Of a stretch of DNA of 57,199 bases, positions 17,477-27,279 are shown piece after piece. Position 1 is the stretch's first letter; each line of letters starts with the position of its first letter. Where the stretch lies: positions 1 to 57,199 of the forward strand of contig ONBN01000010.1 of NCBI GenBank assembly GCA_900316115.1, written 5' to 3'. The notes under the pieces were generated by a model. The model made no database searches, was not told where the DNA came from, and saw only the letters and a program-made list of their open reading frames with translations. The stretch comes from an uncultured Eubacteriales bacterium. GTDB lineage: Bacteria > Bacillota > Clostridia > Lachnospirales > Lachnospiraceae. The translations under genes were made by a program, and so were the position numbers.

Positions 17477-18379
17477 TTGGAGAAGAAACTTTTTTTTGTA
17501 TTTAACCCCAAAGCCGGAAAGGGCAAGATCAAAACCGCTTTGATGGACATTGTGGATATTTTTAACAAGGGTGGTTACGAAGTGATCATCCATGCTACCC
17601 AGTGCCCAAGAGATGCATACGAAATGACCAGGCAGTATGCTGATAAGGTGGATCTTATAGTATGCAGCGGCGGCGATGGTACACTGGATGAAGTGGTCAC
17701 AGGCCTGGTAGAGACAGGAAGCAAGGTTCCGGTAGGATATATTCCTGCTGGAAGCACCAATGATTTTGCAGGAAGCCTTTTTATCCCCAAGAATATGACG
17801 GCTGCTGCAGAGATGATCATGGAAGAGAATCTGTACCGCTGCGATATCGGGAAGTTTAATAATCAGACATTTACTTATATTGCCGCGTTTGGGCTTTTTA
17901 CAGATGTGGCCTATGAGACAGACCAGGATCTGAAGAATATCCTGGGACATCTGGCATATCTGCTGGAAGGGGTAAAACGTCTGTTTGATATTCAGTCTTA
18001 CCATATGAAAGTAACAACAGAGGATGAAATCTTTGAAGATGATTTTATGTATGGGATGATCACCAATTCCAGATCTGTTGGAGGATTTAAGAATCTGACC
18101 GGCAAAAATGTGGATATGAATGACGGGCTGTTTGAGGTGACTTTGATCACCACACCTAAGAATCCGCTGGAAATGCAGGAGATCATTGCAGGGCTGATGT
18201 CCGGTAAGGATAATTCAGACCTGATCTATACCTTTAAGACAAGCAGGATCCGGATCCAGTCGGATGAGGCTGTGGCATGGACGCTGGACGGGGAATACGG
18301 CGGAGATACCAAAGAGGTTGAGATCCAGAACCTGCACAGAGCATTGAACCTGTATCTGACAAGCACAAAGAAAGCTTGA
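17477..18379 (+). CDS. YegS/DagK-type diacylglycerol (lipid) kinase
   Basis: Predicted to phosphorylate diacylglycerol or a related lipid for phospholipid recycling. The 300-residue protein has the DAGK catalytic domain: FNPKAGKG at the N-terminus, the nucleotide loop CSGGDGTLDEVVTGL, and the family segment PVGYIPAGSTNDFAGSL. The start appears to be a TTG at 17477, with AGAGGGA seven bases upstream; no in-frame ATG occurs before the conserved FFVFNPKAG. It follows the trp terminator and precedes glnN by 56 bases; no functional link to either is evident. Confidence 0.9.
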   Translation: MEKKLFFVFNPKAGKGKIKTALMDIVDIFNKGGYEVIIHATQCPRDAYEMTRQYADKVDLIVCSGGDGTLDEVVTGLVETGSKVPVGYIPAGSTNDFAGSLFIPKNMTAAAEMIMEENLYRCDIGKFNNQTFTYIAAFGLFTDVAYETDQDLKNILGHLAYLLEGVKRLFDIQSYHMKVTTEDEIFEDDFMYGMITNSRSVGGFKNLTGKNVDMNDGLFEVTLITTPKNPLEMQEIIAGLMSGKDNSDLIYTFKTSRIRIQSDEAVAWTLDGEYGGDTKEVEIQNLHRALNLYLTSTKKA

Positions 18380-18435
18380 GGATCATAGAAATACCAATAG
18401 ACAGAAATGTGTGATTAGTGGAGAGGAGACTATTA

Positions 18436-20550
18436 ATGGAAGATTTTGTGAAGGTGACGGATATTTTTGGATGTGATGTGTTTAATGATTCCGTTATGCA
18501 GGAAAGACTGCCAAAGAAGGTTTACAAGGAACTGAAAAAGACCATAGAAGAAGGCAAAGAGCTGTCTATGGAAGTGGCTGATGTGGTAGCGCATGAGATG
18601 AAGGAGTGGGCCATTGAGAAAGGGGCAACCCATTACAGCCACTGGTTCCAGCCTCTGACAGGCGTGACTGCAGAGAAGCATGATGCATTTATTTCCGCAC
18701 CAATGGAGAATGGTAAGGTACTGATGAGCTTTTCTGGTAAAGAACTGATCAAAGGAGAGCCGGATGCTTCTTCTTTTCCATCCGGAGGTTTAAGAGCTAC
18801 CTTTGAAGCCAGAGGATATACTACCTGGGACTGTACATCACCGGCTTTTGTACGCCATGATGCAGCTGGCGGTACTTTATGCATTCCTACAGCGTTCTGT
18901 TCCTATACAGGAGAGGCGCTTGACCAGAAGACTCCGCTTCTTCGCTCCATGGAAGCAGTGAATACACAGGCACTGCGTCTGATCCGTCTTTTTGGTAATC
19001 ATACATCTAAGAAAGTGACTCCCTCTGTAGGTGCAGAGCAGGAGTATTTCCTGATTGACAAAGAGAAGTTTAAACAGAGAAAAGACCTTGTTTACACAGG
19101 CAGGACTTTGTTTGGGGCAATGCCTCCAAAGGGGCAGGAGATGGACGACCATTATCTGGGAACCATCCGTCAGAGAGTGTCTGCCTATATGAAAGAGGTA
19201 AATGAAGAATGCTGGAAGCTGGGCGTTTCAGCCAAGACACAGCATAATGAAGTAGCTCCTGCACAGCATGAGCTTGCACCTATTTATGCACCTGTAAATA
19301 TTGCCGCAGACCACAATCAGATCATGATGCGTATCCTGAAAAAAGTAGCAAGCCGTCAGGGTATGCGCTGTCTTCTCCATGAAAAACCATTTGCAGGCCT
19401 GAATGGTTCTGGCAAGCATAATAACTGGTCCCTTACAACAGATGATGGAATTAATCTGCTGGATCCGGGCAAGACTCCTCATGATAATATTCAGTTCCTT
19501 CTTGTACTTACCTGTATCCTGAAAGCAGTTGATGAGCATGCAGATCTTCTTCGTGAATCAGCTGCAGATGTGGGAAATGACCAGAGACTTGGCGGTCATG
19601 AGGCTCCGCCTGCTGTGATCTCCGTATTCCTTGGCGAGCAGCTTGGGGATGTGCTGGATCAGCTGATCAGCACAGGAACTGCCACTCACAGTAAGAGCGG
19701 GGAAAAGATGAAGACCGGTGTAAGCACACTTCCGGACTTTATGAAGGATGCAACAGACAGGAACCGTACTTCACCTTTTGCATTTACAGGCAACAAATTT
19801 GAGTTCCGTATGGTTGGTTCCAGAGACTCTATCTCTTCCTGTAATGTTGTGCTGAATACTATTGCAGCAGAGGCATTTAAAGAGGCATGTGACAGACTGG
19901 AATCAGCAGAAGATTTTGACCTTGCAGTACATGATCTGATCAAGGAATATGCTACAGATCACCAGAGGATCGTATTTAATGGTAATGGCTATGCGCCGGA
20001 ATGGGAAAAAGAGGCAAAGCGCAGAGGTCTTCCGATCCTGAGATCCATGGTAGATGCTATTCCTGCGCTGACTACAGAGAAATCCATAAAGCTGTTTGAG
20101 GAGTTCGGTGTATTTACAAGAACAGAACTGGAATCCCGTGCAGAGATCCAGTATGAGATCTATGCAAAAGCCATTAACATTGAAGCAAAAACTATGATCG
20201 ATATTGTGACAAAGCAGATCATCCCTGCAGTGATCCGGTATACTACCGTTCTTGCAGAGTCCATTAACTCTGTAAAGGCAGCTGGGATCACAGATGTAAG
20301 CGTACAGGCTGATCTTCTGAAAAAGACAAGCAAGCTTTTGAAAACAACAAACAGTGCCATGAATAAGCTGGGCAAGCTGGTTTCACAGGTAGAATCCTAT
20401 CCGGAAGGAAGAGACAGAGCTGTTTTCTTCAGGGAAAAGATCGTACCTGCTATGGAAGAATTACGGAAGCCTGTTGATGAACTTGAAATGATCGTAGATA
20501 AAGAGATGTGGCCAATGCCTTCTTACGGAGATCTTATTTTTGAAGTATGA
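18436..20550 (+). CDS. glnN: Glutamine synthetase type III
   Basis: ATP-dependent synthesis of glutamine from glutamate and ammonia. The 704-residue length and motifs ([59 protein letters not shown] in two parts) are those of the large dodecameric GSIII family, not GlnA. The upstream GTG at 18418 is in frame, but GAGGAG (18421-18426) serves the ATG at 18436. The final TGA overlaps a possible ATG start of the MoxR-like ATPase gene, so the two are translationally linked. No GlnR-type operator was recognised. Confidence 0.95.
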   Translation: MEDFVKVTDIFGCDVFNDSVMQERLPKKVYKELKKTIEEGKELSMEVADVVAHEMKEWAIEKGATHYSHWFQPLTGVTAEKHDAFISAPMENGKVLMSFSGKELIKGEPDASSFPSGGLRATFEARGYTTWDCTSPAFVRHDAAGGTLCIPTAFCSYTGEALDQKTPLLRSMEAVNTQALRLIRLFGNHTSKKVTPSVGAEQEYFLIDKEKFKQRKDLVYTGRTLFGAMPPKGQEMDDHYLGTIRQRVSAYMKEVNEECWKLGVSAKTQHNEVAPAQHELAPIYAPVNIAADHNQIMMRILKKVASRQGMRCLLHEKPFAGLNGSGKHNNWSLTTDDGINLLDPGKTPHDNIQFLLVLTCILKAVDEHADLLRESAADVGNDQRLGGHEAPPAVISVFLGEQLGDVLDQLISTGTATHSKSGEKMKTGVSTLPDFMKDATDRNRTSPFAFTGNKFEFRMVGSRDSISSCNVVLNTIAAEAFKEACDRLESAEDFDLAVHDLIKEYATDHQRIVFNGNGYAPEWEKEAKRRGLPILRSMVDAIPALTTEKSIKLFEEFGVFTRTELESRAEIQYEIYAKAINIEAKTMIDIVTKQIIPAVIRYTTVLAESINSVKAAGITDVSVQADLLKKTSKLLKTTNSAMNKLGKLVSQVESYPEGRDRAVFFREKIVPAMEELRKPVDELEMIVDKEMWPMPSYGDLIFEV

Positions 20551-21497
20551 TCCGGGAGAGGAAAGATTGGATACTTAATATGAATGAACTTGATTTTTTG
20601 AAAGAACAGTCTGTTTCCGAAGAACTGATCAAAGGGGCTTTGGAATTCAGAAAAGAATATCCGGTTGCTGCAGATGCCCTTGGTCGTGTGCAGCAGCCTG
20701 CCATCCATTTTTACGGAAAAGAAACTCTTGAAATGGCTATGGCTGCCCTTCTTCAGGGGGAGAACCTTCTTCTGACAGGGCCAAAGGCAACTGGTAAGAA
20801 TATTCTGGCAGAGAATCTTGCCTATATCTTCGGCAGACCTATCTACAATGTGTCTTTCCATGTGAATACCAACAGCGGGGATCTGATCGGCACAGATACA
20901 TTTGAGGATAATCAGGTAAAACTGCGGAAAGGCAGTATTTACCGGTGCGCCCAGCAGGGAGGCTTTGGTATCCTGGATGAGATCAATATGGCGAAAAATG
21001 ATGCGGTTTCTGTTCTGCATGCCACCCTGGATTACCGCAGATCCATTGATGTGCCAGGGTATGATAAGATCGATCTTCATCCTGCAGCCAGATTTATCGG
21101 TACTATGAATTATGGATATGCAGGCACCAGAGAATTAAATGAAGCCCTGGTTTCCAGATTTATGGTGATCGATATGCCTCCGCAGAATGAGGAAACTCTT
21201 GGATTTATTTTCAGGGAAATGTTCCCGGATGCAAAGAAGAATGCAGTGGAGCAGTTTATCGGGCTTTTCCTTGATCTGCAGCTGAAAACAGCAAACAGCG
21301 AGATTTCTACCAAATCTCTTGATCTGAGGGGACTTCTGGGAGCTATGAAGATCATAAAGACAGGGCTTTCCCCGTGGCAGGCCGTGCAGATGGGAATCGT
21401 AAATAAAACATTTGATATTTTTGAAAAAGAGATCGTAGAGGATGTTGTAAATACCAGGATCCCCAGGGACTGGACAAAGGAAGATGTTTATGAATGA
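20547..21497 (+). CDS. MoxR-family AAA+ ATPase
   Basis: A 316-residue (305 if started at the second ATG, 20580) AAA+ protein: Walker [14 protein letters not shown] with unusual N for T/S after GK, Walker [12 protein letters not shown], sensor 1 [10 protein letters not shown], and the arginine-finger segment LVSRF. MoxR proteins work with VWA partners as chaperones that remodel or load cofactors into enzymes. ATG 20547 overlaps the glnN stop; neither start has an ideal ribosome site, which supports coupling to glnN. It overlaps the VWA gene by eight bases. The client is unknown; context suggests GSIII. Confidence 0.85.
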   Translation: MIRERKDWILNMNELDFLKEQSVSEELIKGALEFRKEYPVAADALGRVQQPAIHFYGKETLEMAMAALLQGENLLLTGPKATGKNILAENLAYIFGRPIYNVSFHVNTNSGDLIGTDTFEDNQVKLRKGSIYRCAQQGGFGILDEINMAKNDAVSVLHATLDYRRSIDVPGYDKIDLHPAARFIGTMNYGYAGTRELNEALVSRFMVIDMPPQNEETLGFIFREMFPDAKKNAVEQFIGLFLDLQLKTANSEISTKSLDLRGLLGAMKIIKTGLSPWQAVQMGIVNKTFDIFEKEIVEDVVNTRIPRDWTKEDVYE

Positions 21498-23334
21498 GCA
21501 TCCGTCAATGATTACACAGACAAATGAGATTTCAGGCTTTCCTGGCGGGGAAGGCTCTGAGATCCAGCTGGAAATGGAGAACCGTATCCGGAATCTTTTG
21601 TGGACAGTCAGTGGTGACTATGCCCAGGAAATGAAACCGGATATTTCTTTATACAGGCGTTCCAGGCCACTGGCCCTTTATGACGGGATCAAGCAGGGAG
21701 CGCTTGCAAAATTTTATGATAAAAAATATCTGGGACTTTATCTGCTGAAGAAATTGTATTTCGGGGCAGATGAGCAGCTGCTTACAAAAATGGCGCAGCT
21801 TTGCATAGAGGAAGCGATCGGAGACAGGATCTGCCTGGAACGACCTGGCATCCGGAACATGCAAAGGGAAGCTGTTATTGATATTCTGGATCAGGAATAC
21901 GAGGAGATCCCCGGACCTGGAAATATCCCGGAAATGTTAAGGCTTACAGTCCTGAGACAAAGACTGGAAAAGCTGGAGCATAAAAAAGAAGCGCCAGTGC
22001 TTTCTTCTATGAAAAAATATGTGGATCTGGTAGCAGAAGCAGGCAATGCCAGGGATACGAAGGCATTGGCTCTTGCCATCGACCGGTTGTACAATTCTGC
22101 CTGTGAGCCTGACTTTGAAAAGGAAAAAGGCAGTTTTGAGCAGGTGATGGCTGTCACAATGGAAGAACTGTCAGAACTGGACTGGAAAGATCTTTTTGAC
22201 CAGGAACTTTATGAGGAAAGTCTGGAAGAGTATGCACAGCAGCTGGCAGATCAGATCGCAGGGATGGAGGATTCCCAGGTCACAGAGGAAATGGAAGAGC
22301 AAAGGCAGACCCAGCATAAGATCAAAATCCTTCCTCCAGAAGCCCTGGAAAAAGCTCACAGGTATGTGGAACTGAATTTCGGGAAAACTTATCTGAAAGA
22401 AGCAGAAGAAAAGAAAATGAATCAGCTGATGTGCAAAGGGATCCACGGAGACTGCAGCCTTTATTTTACAGAAGGAATCCTGAAAAATCCGGTGATGCGG
22501 AATTATCAGTATGAATATGCTGTCAGGCTGAAAAATAAAAATGTGTGGCTGTATCATGACAAGCACAGGGTTGTAAAGCGGAATATTGCCCAGCTTACGG
22601 AAATGCTGCGTAAATCCCTGATCCTGCGAAGCGAAAACCAGGAGATCCTGTCTGATAGAGGGCAGATCCTGCCAGCCAGATTATGGAGGATCGGCAGAAG
22701 TAAGGATGCACTTGTTTTCAAAAAAGAGCAGCAGGGAGATCAGACAGATTTGGTGGTAGATGTGCTGATCGATGCCAGCGGTTCCCAGATGAGCCGTCAG
22801 GGACATGTGGCCCTTCAGGCCTATATGATCAGCGGAGCGCTTGGAAATGTGGGGATTCCCAATCGTGTGATGAGCTACTGCACGTTCTGGGATTATACGA
22901 TTTTGCACAGGCTGCGGGAGTATGATGATCCTGCCAGTGAAAATGAAAATATATTTAATTATGTAACATCTTCCAATAACCGGGATGGACTGGCTATAAA
23001 AGCCGCCGGTTACGGGCTGTTAGCCCGCAGGGAAGAGAAAAAGATCATGATCATTTTAAGTGACGGACGGCCTTATGATGTGATCGTAAACCGTCCAAAT
23101 GCAAAGAACCCGAAGCCGTATATGGGACAATATGCAGTAAATGATACTGCCGGGGAAGTCCGCAGGCTGAGAAACGCAGGGGTGAGCGTACTTGGGGTAT
23201 TTGCAGGTGAAGAGAAGGATCTGCCTACAGAAAAGAAAATATTCGGTAAGGATTTTGCATATATCCGGGATATTACTGATTTTTCAAAGATTGTAGGCCG
23301 TTATCTGACAAAACAATTGGAGATGGAGGAGTAA
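21490..23334 (+). CDS. VWA-domain protein (NorD/CbbO/CobT-like partner of MoxR)
   Basis: A 614-residue cytoplasmic protein without signal or membrane segments. The N-terminal 400 residues are helical and acidic, rich in Glu/Leu; the VWA domain spans about 415-600 with the MIDAS motif DASGSQ, then NNRDGLAIKAA and ILSDGRPYD, as in NorD. The start at 21490 has AAGGAAG six bases upstream; the in-frame ATG at 21484 is too close to it. With the preceding MoxR ATPase it forms the classical AAA+/VWA pair. Related pairs activate RuBisCO (CbbQ/CbbO) or NO reductase (NorQ/NorD). Function here is inferred only from this pattern. Confidence 0.82.
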   Translation: MNEHPSMITQTNEISGFPGGEGSEIQLEMENRIRNLLWTVSGDYAQEMKPDISLYRRSRPLALYDGIKQGALAKFYDKKYLGLYLLKKLYFGADEQLLTKMAQLCIEEAIGDRICLERPGIRNMQREAVIDILDQEYEEIPGPGNIPEMLRLTVLRQRLEKLEHKKEAPVLSSMKKYVDLVAEAGNARDTKALALAIDRLYNSACEPDFEKEKGSFEQVMAVTMEELSELDWKDLFDQELYEESLEEYAQQLADQIAGMEDSQVTEEMEEQRQTQHKIKILPPEALEKAHRYVELNFGKTYLKEAEEKKMNQLMCKGIHGDCSLYFTEGILKNPVMRNYQYEYAVRLKNKNVWLYHDKHRVVKRNIAQLTEMLRKSLILRSENQEILSDRGQILPARLWRIGRSKDALVFKKEQQGDQTDLVVDVLIDASGSQMSRQGHVALQAYMISGALGNVGIPNRVMSYCTFWDYTILHRLREYDDPASENENIFNYVTSSNNRDGLAIKAAGYGLLARREEKKIMIILSDGRPYDVIVNRPNAKNPKPYMGQYAVNDTAGEVRRLRNAGVSVLGVFAGEEKDLPTEKKIFGKDFAYIRDITDFSKIVGRYLTKQLEMEE

Positions 23335-23336
23335 AG

Positions 23337-24218
23337 ATGAGTTTTTGGGGGAAGAAACCAAAATATTTTGACTATCTGCTGATCATTGTGGGTACCTGTC
23401 TGATGGCAGTTGCCGTAGTTTCAGCTTTTGACAAGGCAGGAATGGTTACTGGTGGGTTTTCCGGCGTGGCTATCATTGTAAAAGAGTGGACAGACAGCCT
23501 TGTTCCTGGAGGAATCCCACTGTGGATCACCAACATGGCATTAAATATCCCGCTGTTTCTTTTGGGAATGAGGATCGGAGGATTTCAGTTTGTAAAAAAA
23601 GCCCTGGTAGGAGAGGTGTTTCTTTCCTTCTGGCTGGCAGTGCTGCCGGTTATGATCCCTAATTTTGACCTGGCAGGAAATGATCTTCTGCTTGCAGCTG
23701 TATATGGCGGTGTGATCCAGGGAATCGGTATAGGCCTTGTTTTTCTCGGACAGGGTACTACCGGAGGCACAGATATGATGGCTGCCCTGATCCAGCGGAA
23801 GCTGCGGCATTATTCCATTGCCCAGATCATGCAGTTCATTGACGGGCTGGTAATTGTGATCGGTATGTATGTTTTTGGTATACACAAGGCTCTTTATGCG
23901 ATCATTGCAGTTTATCTTGTAACAAAAGTGTCTGATGGCATGATCGAGGGTTTGAAATTTTCAAAGGGTGCTTACATTATTACAGAGAAGGCAGACCAGG
24001 TTTCAGATATGATCATCCGTGAGATGGATCGTGGAGTTACCGGTCTGAAAGGGGTAGGAATGTACTCAGGTCAGGATAAGCTGATGCTGTTTTGTGTAGT
24101 CAATAAGAAAGAGATTGTTACATTAAGAGAGAAAGTAGATGCTATTGACCCAGATGCTTTTGTGATCGTATCTGATGTAAGAGAAGTACATGGGGAAGGC
24201 TTTATAGAGAAAAAGTGA
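23337..24218 (+). CDS. YitT-family membrane protein
   Basis: Integral membrane protein of 293 residues with about five to six hydrophobic segments in the first 200 residues (DUF161 type) and a C-terminal soluble DUF2179 domain from about 205 (KGAYIITEKADQVSDMIIRE...). GQGTTGGTDM is a typical family motif. It begins two bases after the VWA stop with AGGAGTAAAG overlapping that stop, so it is in the same transcript. The transport function of YitT proteins is not established. Confidence 0.88.
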   Translation: MSFWGKKPKYFDYLLIIVGTCLMAVAVVSAFDKAGMVTGGFSGVAIIVKEWTDSLVPGGIPLWITNMALNIPLFLLGMRIGGFQFVKKALVGEVFLSFWLAVLPVMIPNFDLAGNDLLLAAVYGGVIQGIGIGLVFLGQGTTGGTDMMAALIQRKLRHYSIAQIMQFIDGLVIVIGMYVFGIHKALYAIIAVYLVTKVSDGMIEGLKFSKGAYIITEKADQVSDMIIREMDRGVTGLKGVGMYSGQDKLMLFCVVNKKEIVTLREKVDAIDPDAFVIVSDVREVHGEGFIEKK

Positions 24219-24327
24219 GAAGTTTTGAATAAAAATTTGTAAATTTTTTCTGATTTCCTCTTTATTTTTTGGTTATTTTGTATTAAAATAACTTCAAACA
24301 CTTTTACATGAGAAGGGATTGAATAGA

Positions 24328-25416
24328 ATGATATCAAGCCAGGTATTACAGAATACCCTCGAGGGACTTAAAGAGATATCCAGGACACAGTTCTGTGTGA
24401 TGGATACAGATGGCAAGACACTTGCATCCACTTTTACTGATTTCGAGATCCAGCCGGGGGATGTTCAGGCATTTGTTGATTCACCGGCAGAGAGTCAGCT
24501 TGTGAGAGGCTATCAGTATTTCAAAGTGAATGATGACTATCAGCTGGAGTATATCCTTGTAGCTCATGGAGAGGACGAGGATACGTATATGATCGGGAAG
24601 CTGGCAGCATTTCAGCTTCAGAGCCTGATCGTAGCTTATAAGGAGCGTTTTGACAAAGACAGTTTTATCAAGAATCTTCTTCTTGATAATCTCCTTCTTG
24701 TAGATATTTACAACCGCGCTAAGAAGCTTCATATCGAGGCAGATGTGCGCCGTGTGGTTATGCTGATCGAGCTTCCTCAGGAGAGGGAGCATAGCTCTGT
24801 AGAGAGCATTAAGAGTATTTTCGGCGGGAAGAGCAAAGACTTTATCACTGCCGTAGATGAGAAGAGTGTGATCATTGTAAAGGAACTGGAAGAGGGCGAG
24901 GGCTATGAGACCATGGATAAACTGGCCCAGACGATCCTGGACACACTTGGACTTTCCAGAGAGGACGGAGTACATGTTGCATACGGTACCATCGTCAAGG
25001 AGCTTAAGGAAGTATCACGTTCCTATAAGGAAGCACGGATGGCTCTGGATGTAGGTAAGATCTTCTTCCCGGAGAAGGACATTATCGCATACAGTTCCCT
25101 GGGTATTGGACGTCTGATCTATCAGCTTCCGATTCCACTTTGCAAGATGTTCATCAAGGAGATCTTTGGCGGCAAGTCCCCGGATGATTTTGATGAGGAG
25201 ACACTGACTACCATTGACAAGTTCTTTGAGAACAGCCTGAATGTATCTGAGACATCCAGACAGCTTTATATCCACAGGAATACTCTTGTATACCGTCTGG
25301 ATAAGCTGCAGAAGAGCACAGGACTGGATCTTCGTGTATTTGAGGATGCCATTACCTTCAAGATCGCTCTTATGGTGGTAAGGTACATGAAGTATATGGA
25401 GACTTTGGAGTACTAA
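24328..25416 (+). CDS. CdaR/PucR-type transcriptional regulator
   Basis: A 362-residue regulator. The C-terminus has the PucR HTH_30 pattern (LNVSETSRQLYIHRNTLVYRL in two parts, then FEDAITFKIALMV); the middle resembles the GGDEF-like domain of CdaR proteins; the N-terminus is a PAS/sugar-diacid-sensor-like domain (FCVMDTDGKTLAST). AGAAGGGA lies nine bases before ATG 24328, which is preferred over the in-frame TTG at 24319. It is monocistronic, with its own terminator, just ahead of ftsEX. The ligand is unknown. Confidence 0.82.
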   Translation: MISSQVLQNTLEGLKEISRTQFCVMDTDGKTLASTFTDFEIQPGDVQAFVDSPAESQLVRGYQYFKVNDDYQLEYILVAHGEDEDTYMIGKLAAFQLQSLIVAYKERFDKDSFIKNLLLDNLLLVDIYNRAKKLHIEADVRRVVMLIELPQEREHSSVESIKSIFGGKSKDFITAVDEKSVIIVKELEEGEGYETMDKLAQTILDTLGLSREDGVHVAYGTIVKELKEVSRSYKEARMALDVGKIFFPEKDIIAYSSLGIGRLIYQLPIPLCKMFIKEIFGGKSPDDFDEETLTTIDKFFENSLNVSETSRQLYIHRNTLVYRLDKLQKSTGLDLRVFEDAITFKIALMVVRYMKYMETLEY

Positions 25417-25446
25417 GCAGTGCCGGAGTTTAGATGAGGATGAAAG

Positions 25447-25480
25447 CAGCCGCATATTCTTATTGGATATGCGGCTTTTC
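25447..25480 (+). terminator. Terminator after the CdaR-like gene
   Basis: AGCCGCATAT (25448-25457) pairs with ATATGCGGCT (25467-25476), followed by TTTTC. Confidence 0.82.
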
Positions 25481-25515
25481 ATATATAGATCTTTATGTAG
25501 ATACTGTGAAATGCC

Positions 25516-25544
25516 TTGCTTTTGGAATGGGGTACATGTATAAT
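25516..25544 (+). promoter_or_regulatory. Promoter of ftsEX
   Basis: TTGCTT at 25516-25521 and consensus TATAAT at 25539-25544 are spaced by 17 bases. Downstream, an 11-base word GTAAAAGTTAC is repeated in tandem (about 25602-25623) just before the ftsE ribosome site. Confidence 0.68.
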
Positions 25545-25643
25545 AAATTACCGGAAAATAGCAGTTGCAATTTATTAAGAGATATATTACAATAATGTTA
25601 TGTAAAAGTTACGTAAAAGTTACGTATAACAAAGGAGACCATT

Positions 25644-26327
25644 ATGATCGATTTAATGGATGTAACCAAGTCTTATGGGCAGGGGCTTCCGGCTGTGAAT
25701 CATGCCAACCTGCATGTTGATAAAGGTGAATTTGTATTTGTGGTAGGGAGCAGTGGCTCCGGGAAGTCCACACTGATCAAGCTTCTACTGAAGGAACTGG
25801 ATTCTACTTCCGGTGAGATCATTGTAAGCGGCGAGCGTCTGGAGGGTATGAAGCACCGCAGAGTAGCCAAATACCGCAGGAAGTTAGGAGTTGTGTTCCA
25901 GGATTTCCGTCTTTTAAAGGACAGGGATGTTTATGAGAATGTTGCTTTTGCACAGCGTGTGATCAACCGTCCTACCAGAGTGATCCGTAAGAGAGTACCG
26001 GAGGTTCTCCAGGAGGTAGGGCTTGCAGGGAAGTATAAGGCATTTCCTGATGAACTGTCCGGTGGAGAGCAGCAGAGAGTTGCCCTTGCAAGAGCCATTG
26101 TAAACCGTCCGGATATCCTTCTTGCAGATGAGCCTACCGGTAATCTTGATCCCAAGACCTCTGAGGAGATCATGAGGCTTCTGGAAGAGATCAATGAGAG
26201 GGGCACAACCGTACTGGTAGTTACCCACAATAAAGAAATCGTCAATGCCATGAAGAAAAGGGTAGTTACCATGCATAATGGCGTTATCATCCGTGACGAG
26301 AAAGAGGGAGAATATCATGAGGCCTAG
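25644..26327 (+). CDS. ftsE: Cell-division ABC transporter ATPase FtsE
   Basis: ATPase of the FtsEX complex, which transmits ATP hydrolysis through the membrane to activate peptidoglycan hydrolases during division or sporulation. 227 residues with Walker A GSSGSGKST, Q-loop VFQDFRLL, signature LSGGEQQRVALARA, Walker B ILLADEPTGNLD. An AAAGGAGA ribosome site precedes the ATG. It overlaps ftsX by 11 bases. PG hydrolase-related proteins follow downstream (3D-domain protein at 28.6 kb). Confidence 0.95.
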   Translation: MIDLMDVTKSYGQGLPAVNHANLHVDKGEFVFVVGSSGSGKSTLIKLLLKELDSTSGEIIVSGERLEGMKHRRVAKYRRKLGVVFQDFRLLKDRDVYENVAFAQRVINRPTRVIRKRVPEVLQEVGLAGKYKAFPDELSGGEQQRVALARAIVNRPDILLADEPTGNLDPKTSEEIMRLLEEINERGTTVLVVTHNKEIVNAMKKRVVTMHNGVIIRDEKEGEYHEA

Positions 26328-27222
26328 TACGATCTGGTATACCCTGAAGCAGGGTGTCAAAAATATAAAAAGAAATATGATGTTTTCCATTGCATCAATT
26401 CTTACTATGTCCGCCTGCATTTTACTGTTTGGTGTTTTTTATTCTATTGTGAATAATGTAAACAACATTGCACATAAGGTGGAAGAAGAGGTTCCTATCA
26501 CTGTATTTTTCGATGAAGGGACTACAGATGAGGAGATCCAGCAGATCGGTGCATTGATACAGGAGCGGCCTGAAGTGGCACAGATCCAGTATGAATCTGC
26601 AGATGATGCTTGGGAAAAGATGAAGAAAGAATACTTCGGGGATACAGATGCGGCTGAAGGATTCAAGGACGATAATCCGCTGGTGAATTCCTCCAACTAT
26701 CAGGTATACCTGAAGGATATTTCCAAGCAGGCAGTGCTTGTGGCATATATCCAGACCCTGGATCATGTAAGAGAGGTTAATCAGTCCGAGCAGGCAGCCA
26801 AGACCCTTGGATCCATCAACAAGCTGGTATCCGGTATTTCTATTGTGATCATTGTGATCCTGCTTCTGATCTCTGTATTCCTGATCAGCAATACGGTATC
26901 CGTAGGTATTTCTGTGCGTAAGGATGAAATCGGGATCATGAAGTATATTGGAGCTACAGATGCTTTTGTTCGTGCCCCGTTCCTTCTGGAAGGAATTGTG
27001 CTCGGGGTGATCGGTGCAGCTATCCCATTGGTGATCCTGTACTTTGCGTACAGCAGTGCAGTTACTTATGTTCTTAACAAGTTTAATGTACTTATGGGTG
27101 TGGTTGAGTTTATACCGGTTGGAAGGATCTATATGACACTTCTTCCTATCGGTCTGGCGCTGGGGATCGGTATCGGTCTTCTGGGAAGTTTCTGGACTAC
27201 CAGAAAGCATTTGAAAGTATAA
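26317..27222 (+). CDS. ftsX: Cell-division ABC transporter permease FtsX
   Basis: Membrane partner of FtsE. 301 residues: a basic N-terminus, first membrane segment at about 22-45, an extracellular domain of about 120 residues (PITVFFDEGT, YESADDAWEKMKKE), then three membrane segments in the C-terminal half. ATG 26317 has GAGGGAG eight bases upstream; the open frame extends to 26278 inside ftsE. The extracellular domain is the expected docking site for a cell-wall hydrolase. Confidence 0.94.
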   Translation: MRPSTIWYTLKQGVKNIKRNMMFSIASILTMSACILLFGVFYSIVNNVNNIAHKVEEEVPITVFFDEGTTDEEIQQIGALIQERPEVAQIQYESADDAWEKMKKEYFGDTDAAEGFKDDNPLVNSSNYQVYLKDISKQAVLVAYIQTLDHVREVNQSEQAAKTLGSINKLVSGISIVIIVILLLISVFLISNTVSVGISVRKDEIGIMKYIGATDAFVRAPFLLEGIVLGVIGAAIPLVILYFAYSSAVTYVLNKFNVLMGVVEFIPVGRIYMTLLPIGLALGIGIGLLGSFWTTRKHLKV

Positions 27223-27235
27223 GGAATTAAATTGC

Positions 27236-27267
27236 GGGATTGATGCAGATGCGTCAATCCCTCTTTT
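27236..27267 (+). terminator. Weak terminator or attenuator after ftsX
   Basis: GGGATTGA (27236-27243) and TCAATCCC (27254-27261) form a stem followed by TCTTTT. Only about a dozen bases separate it from the next ATG, so some read-through into the protease gene is likely. Confidence 0.65.
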
Positions 27268-27279
27268 GCAGGAGGAATA

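Noticed and set aside
17486-17498. Run of T near the start of the lipid kinase as a phase-variation tract
   Set aside because: Only about eight T, within a conserved codon context (KLFFVF); too short to be convincing.
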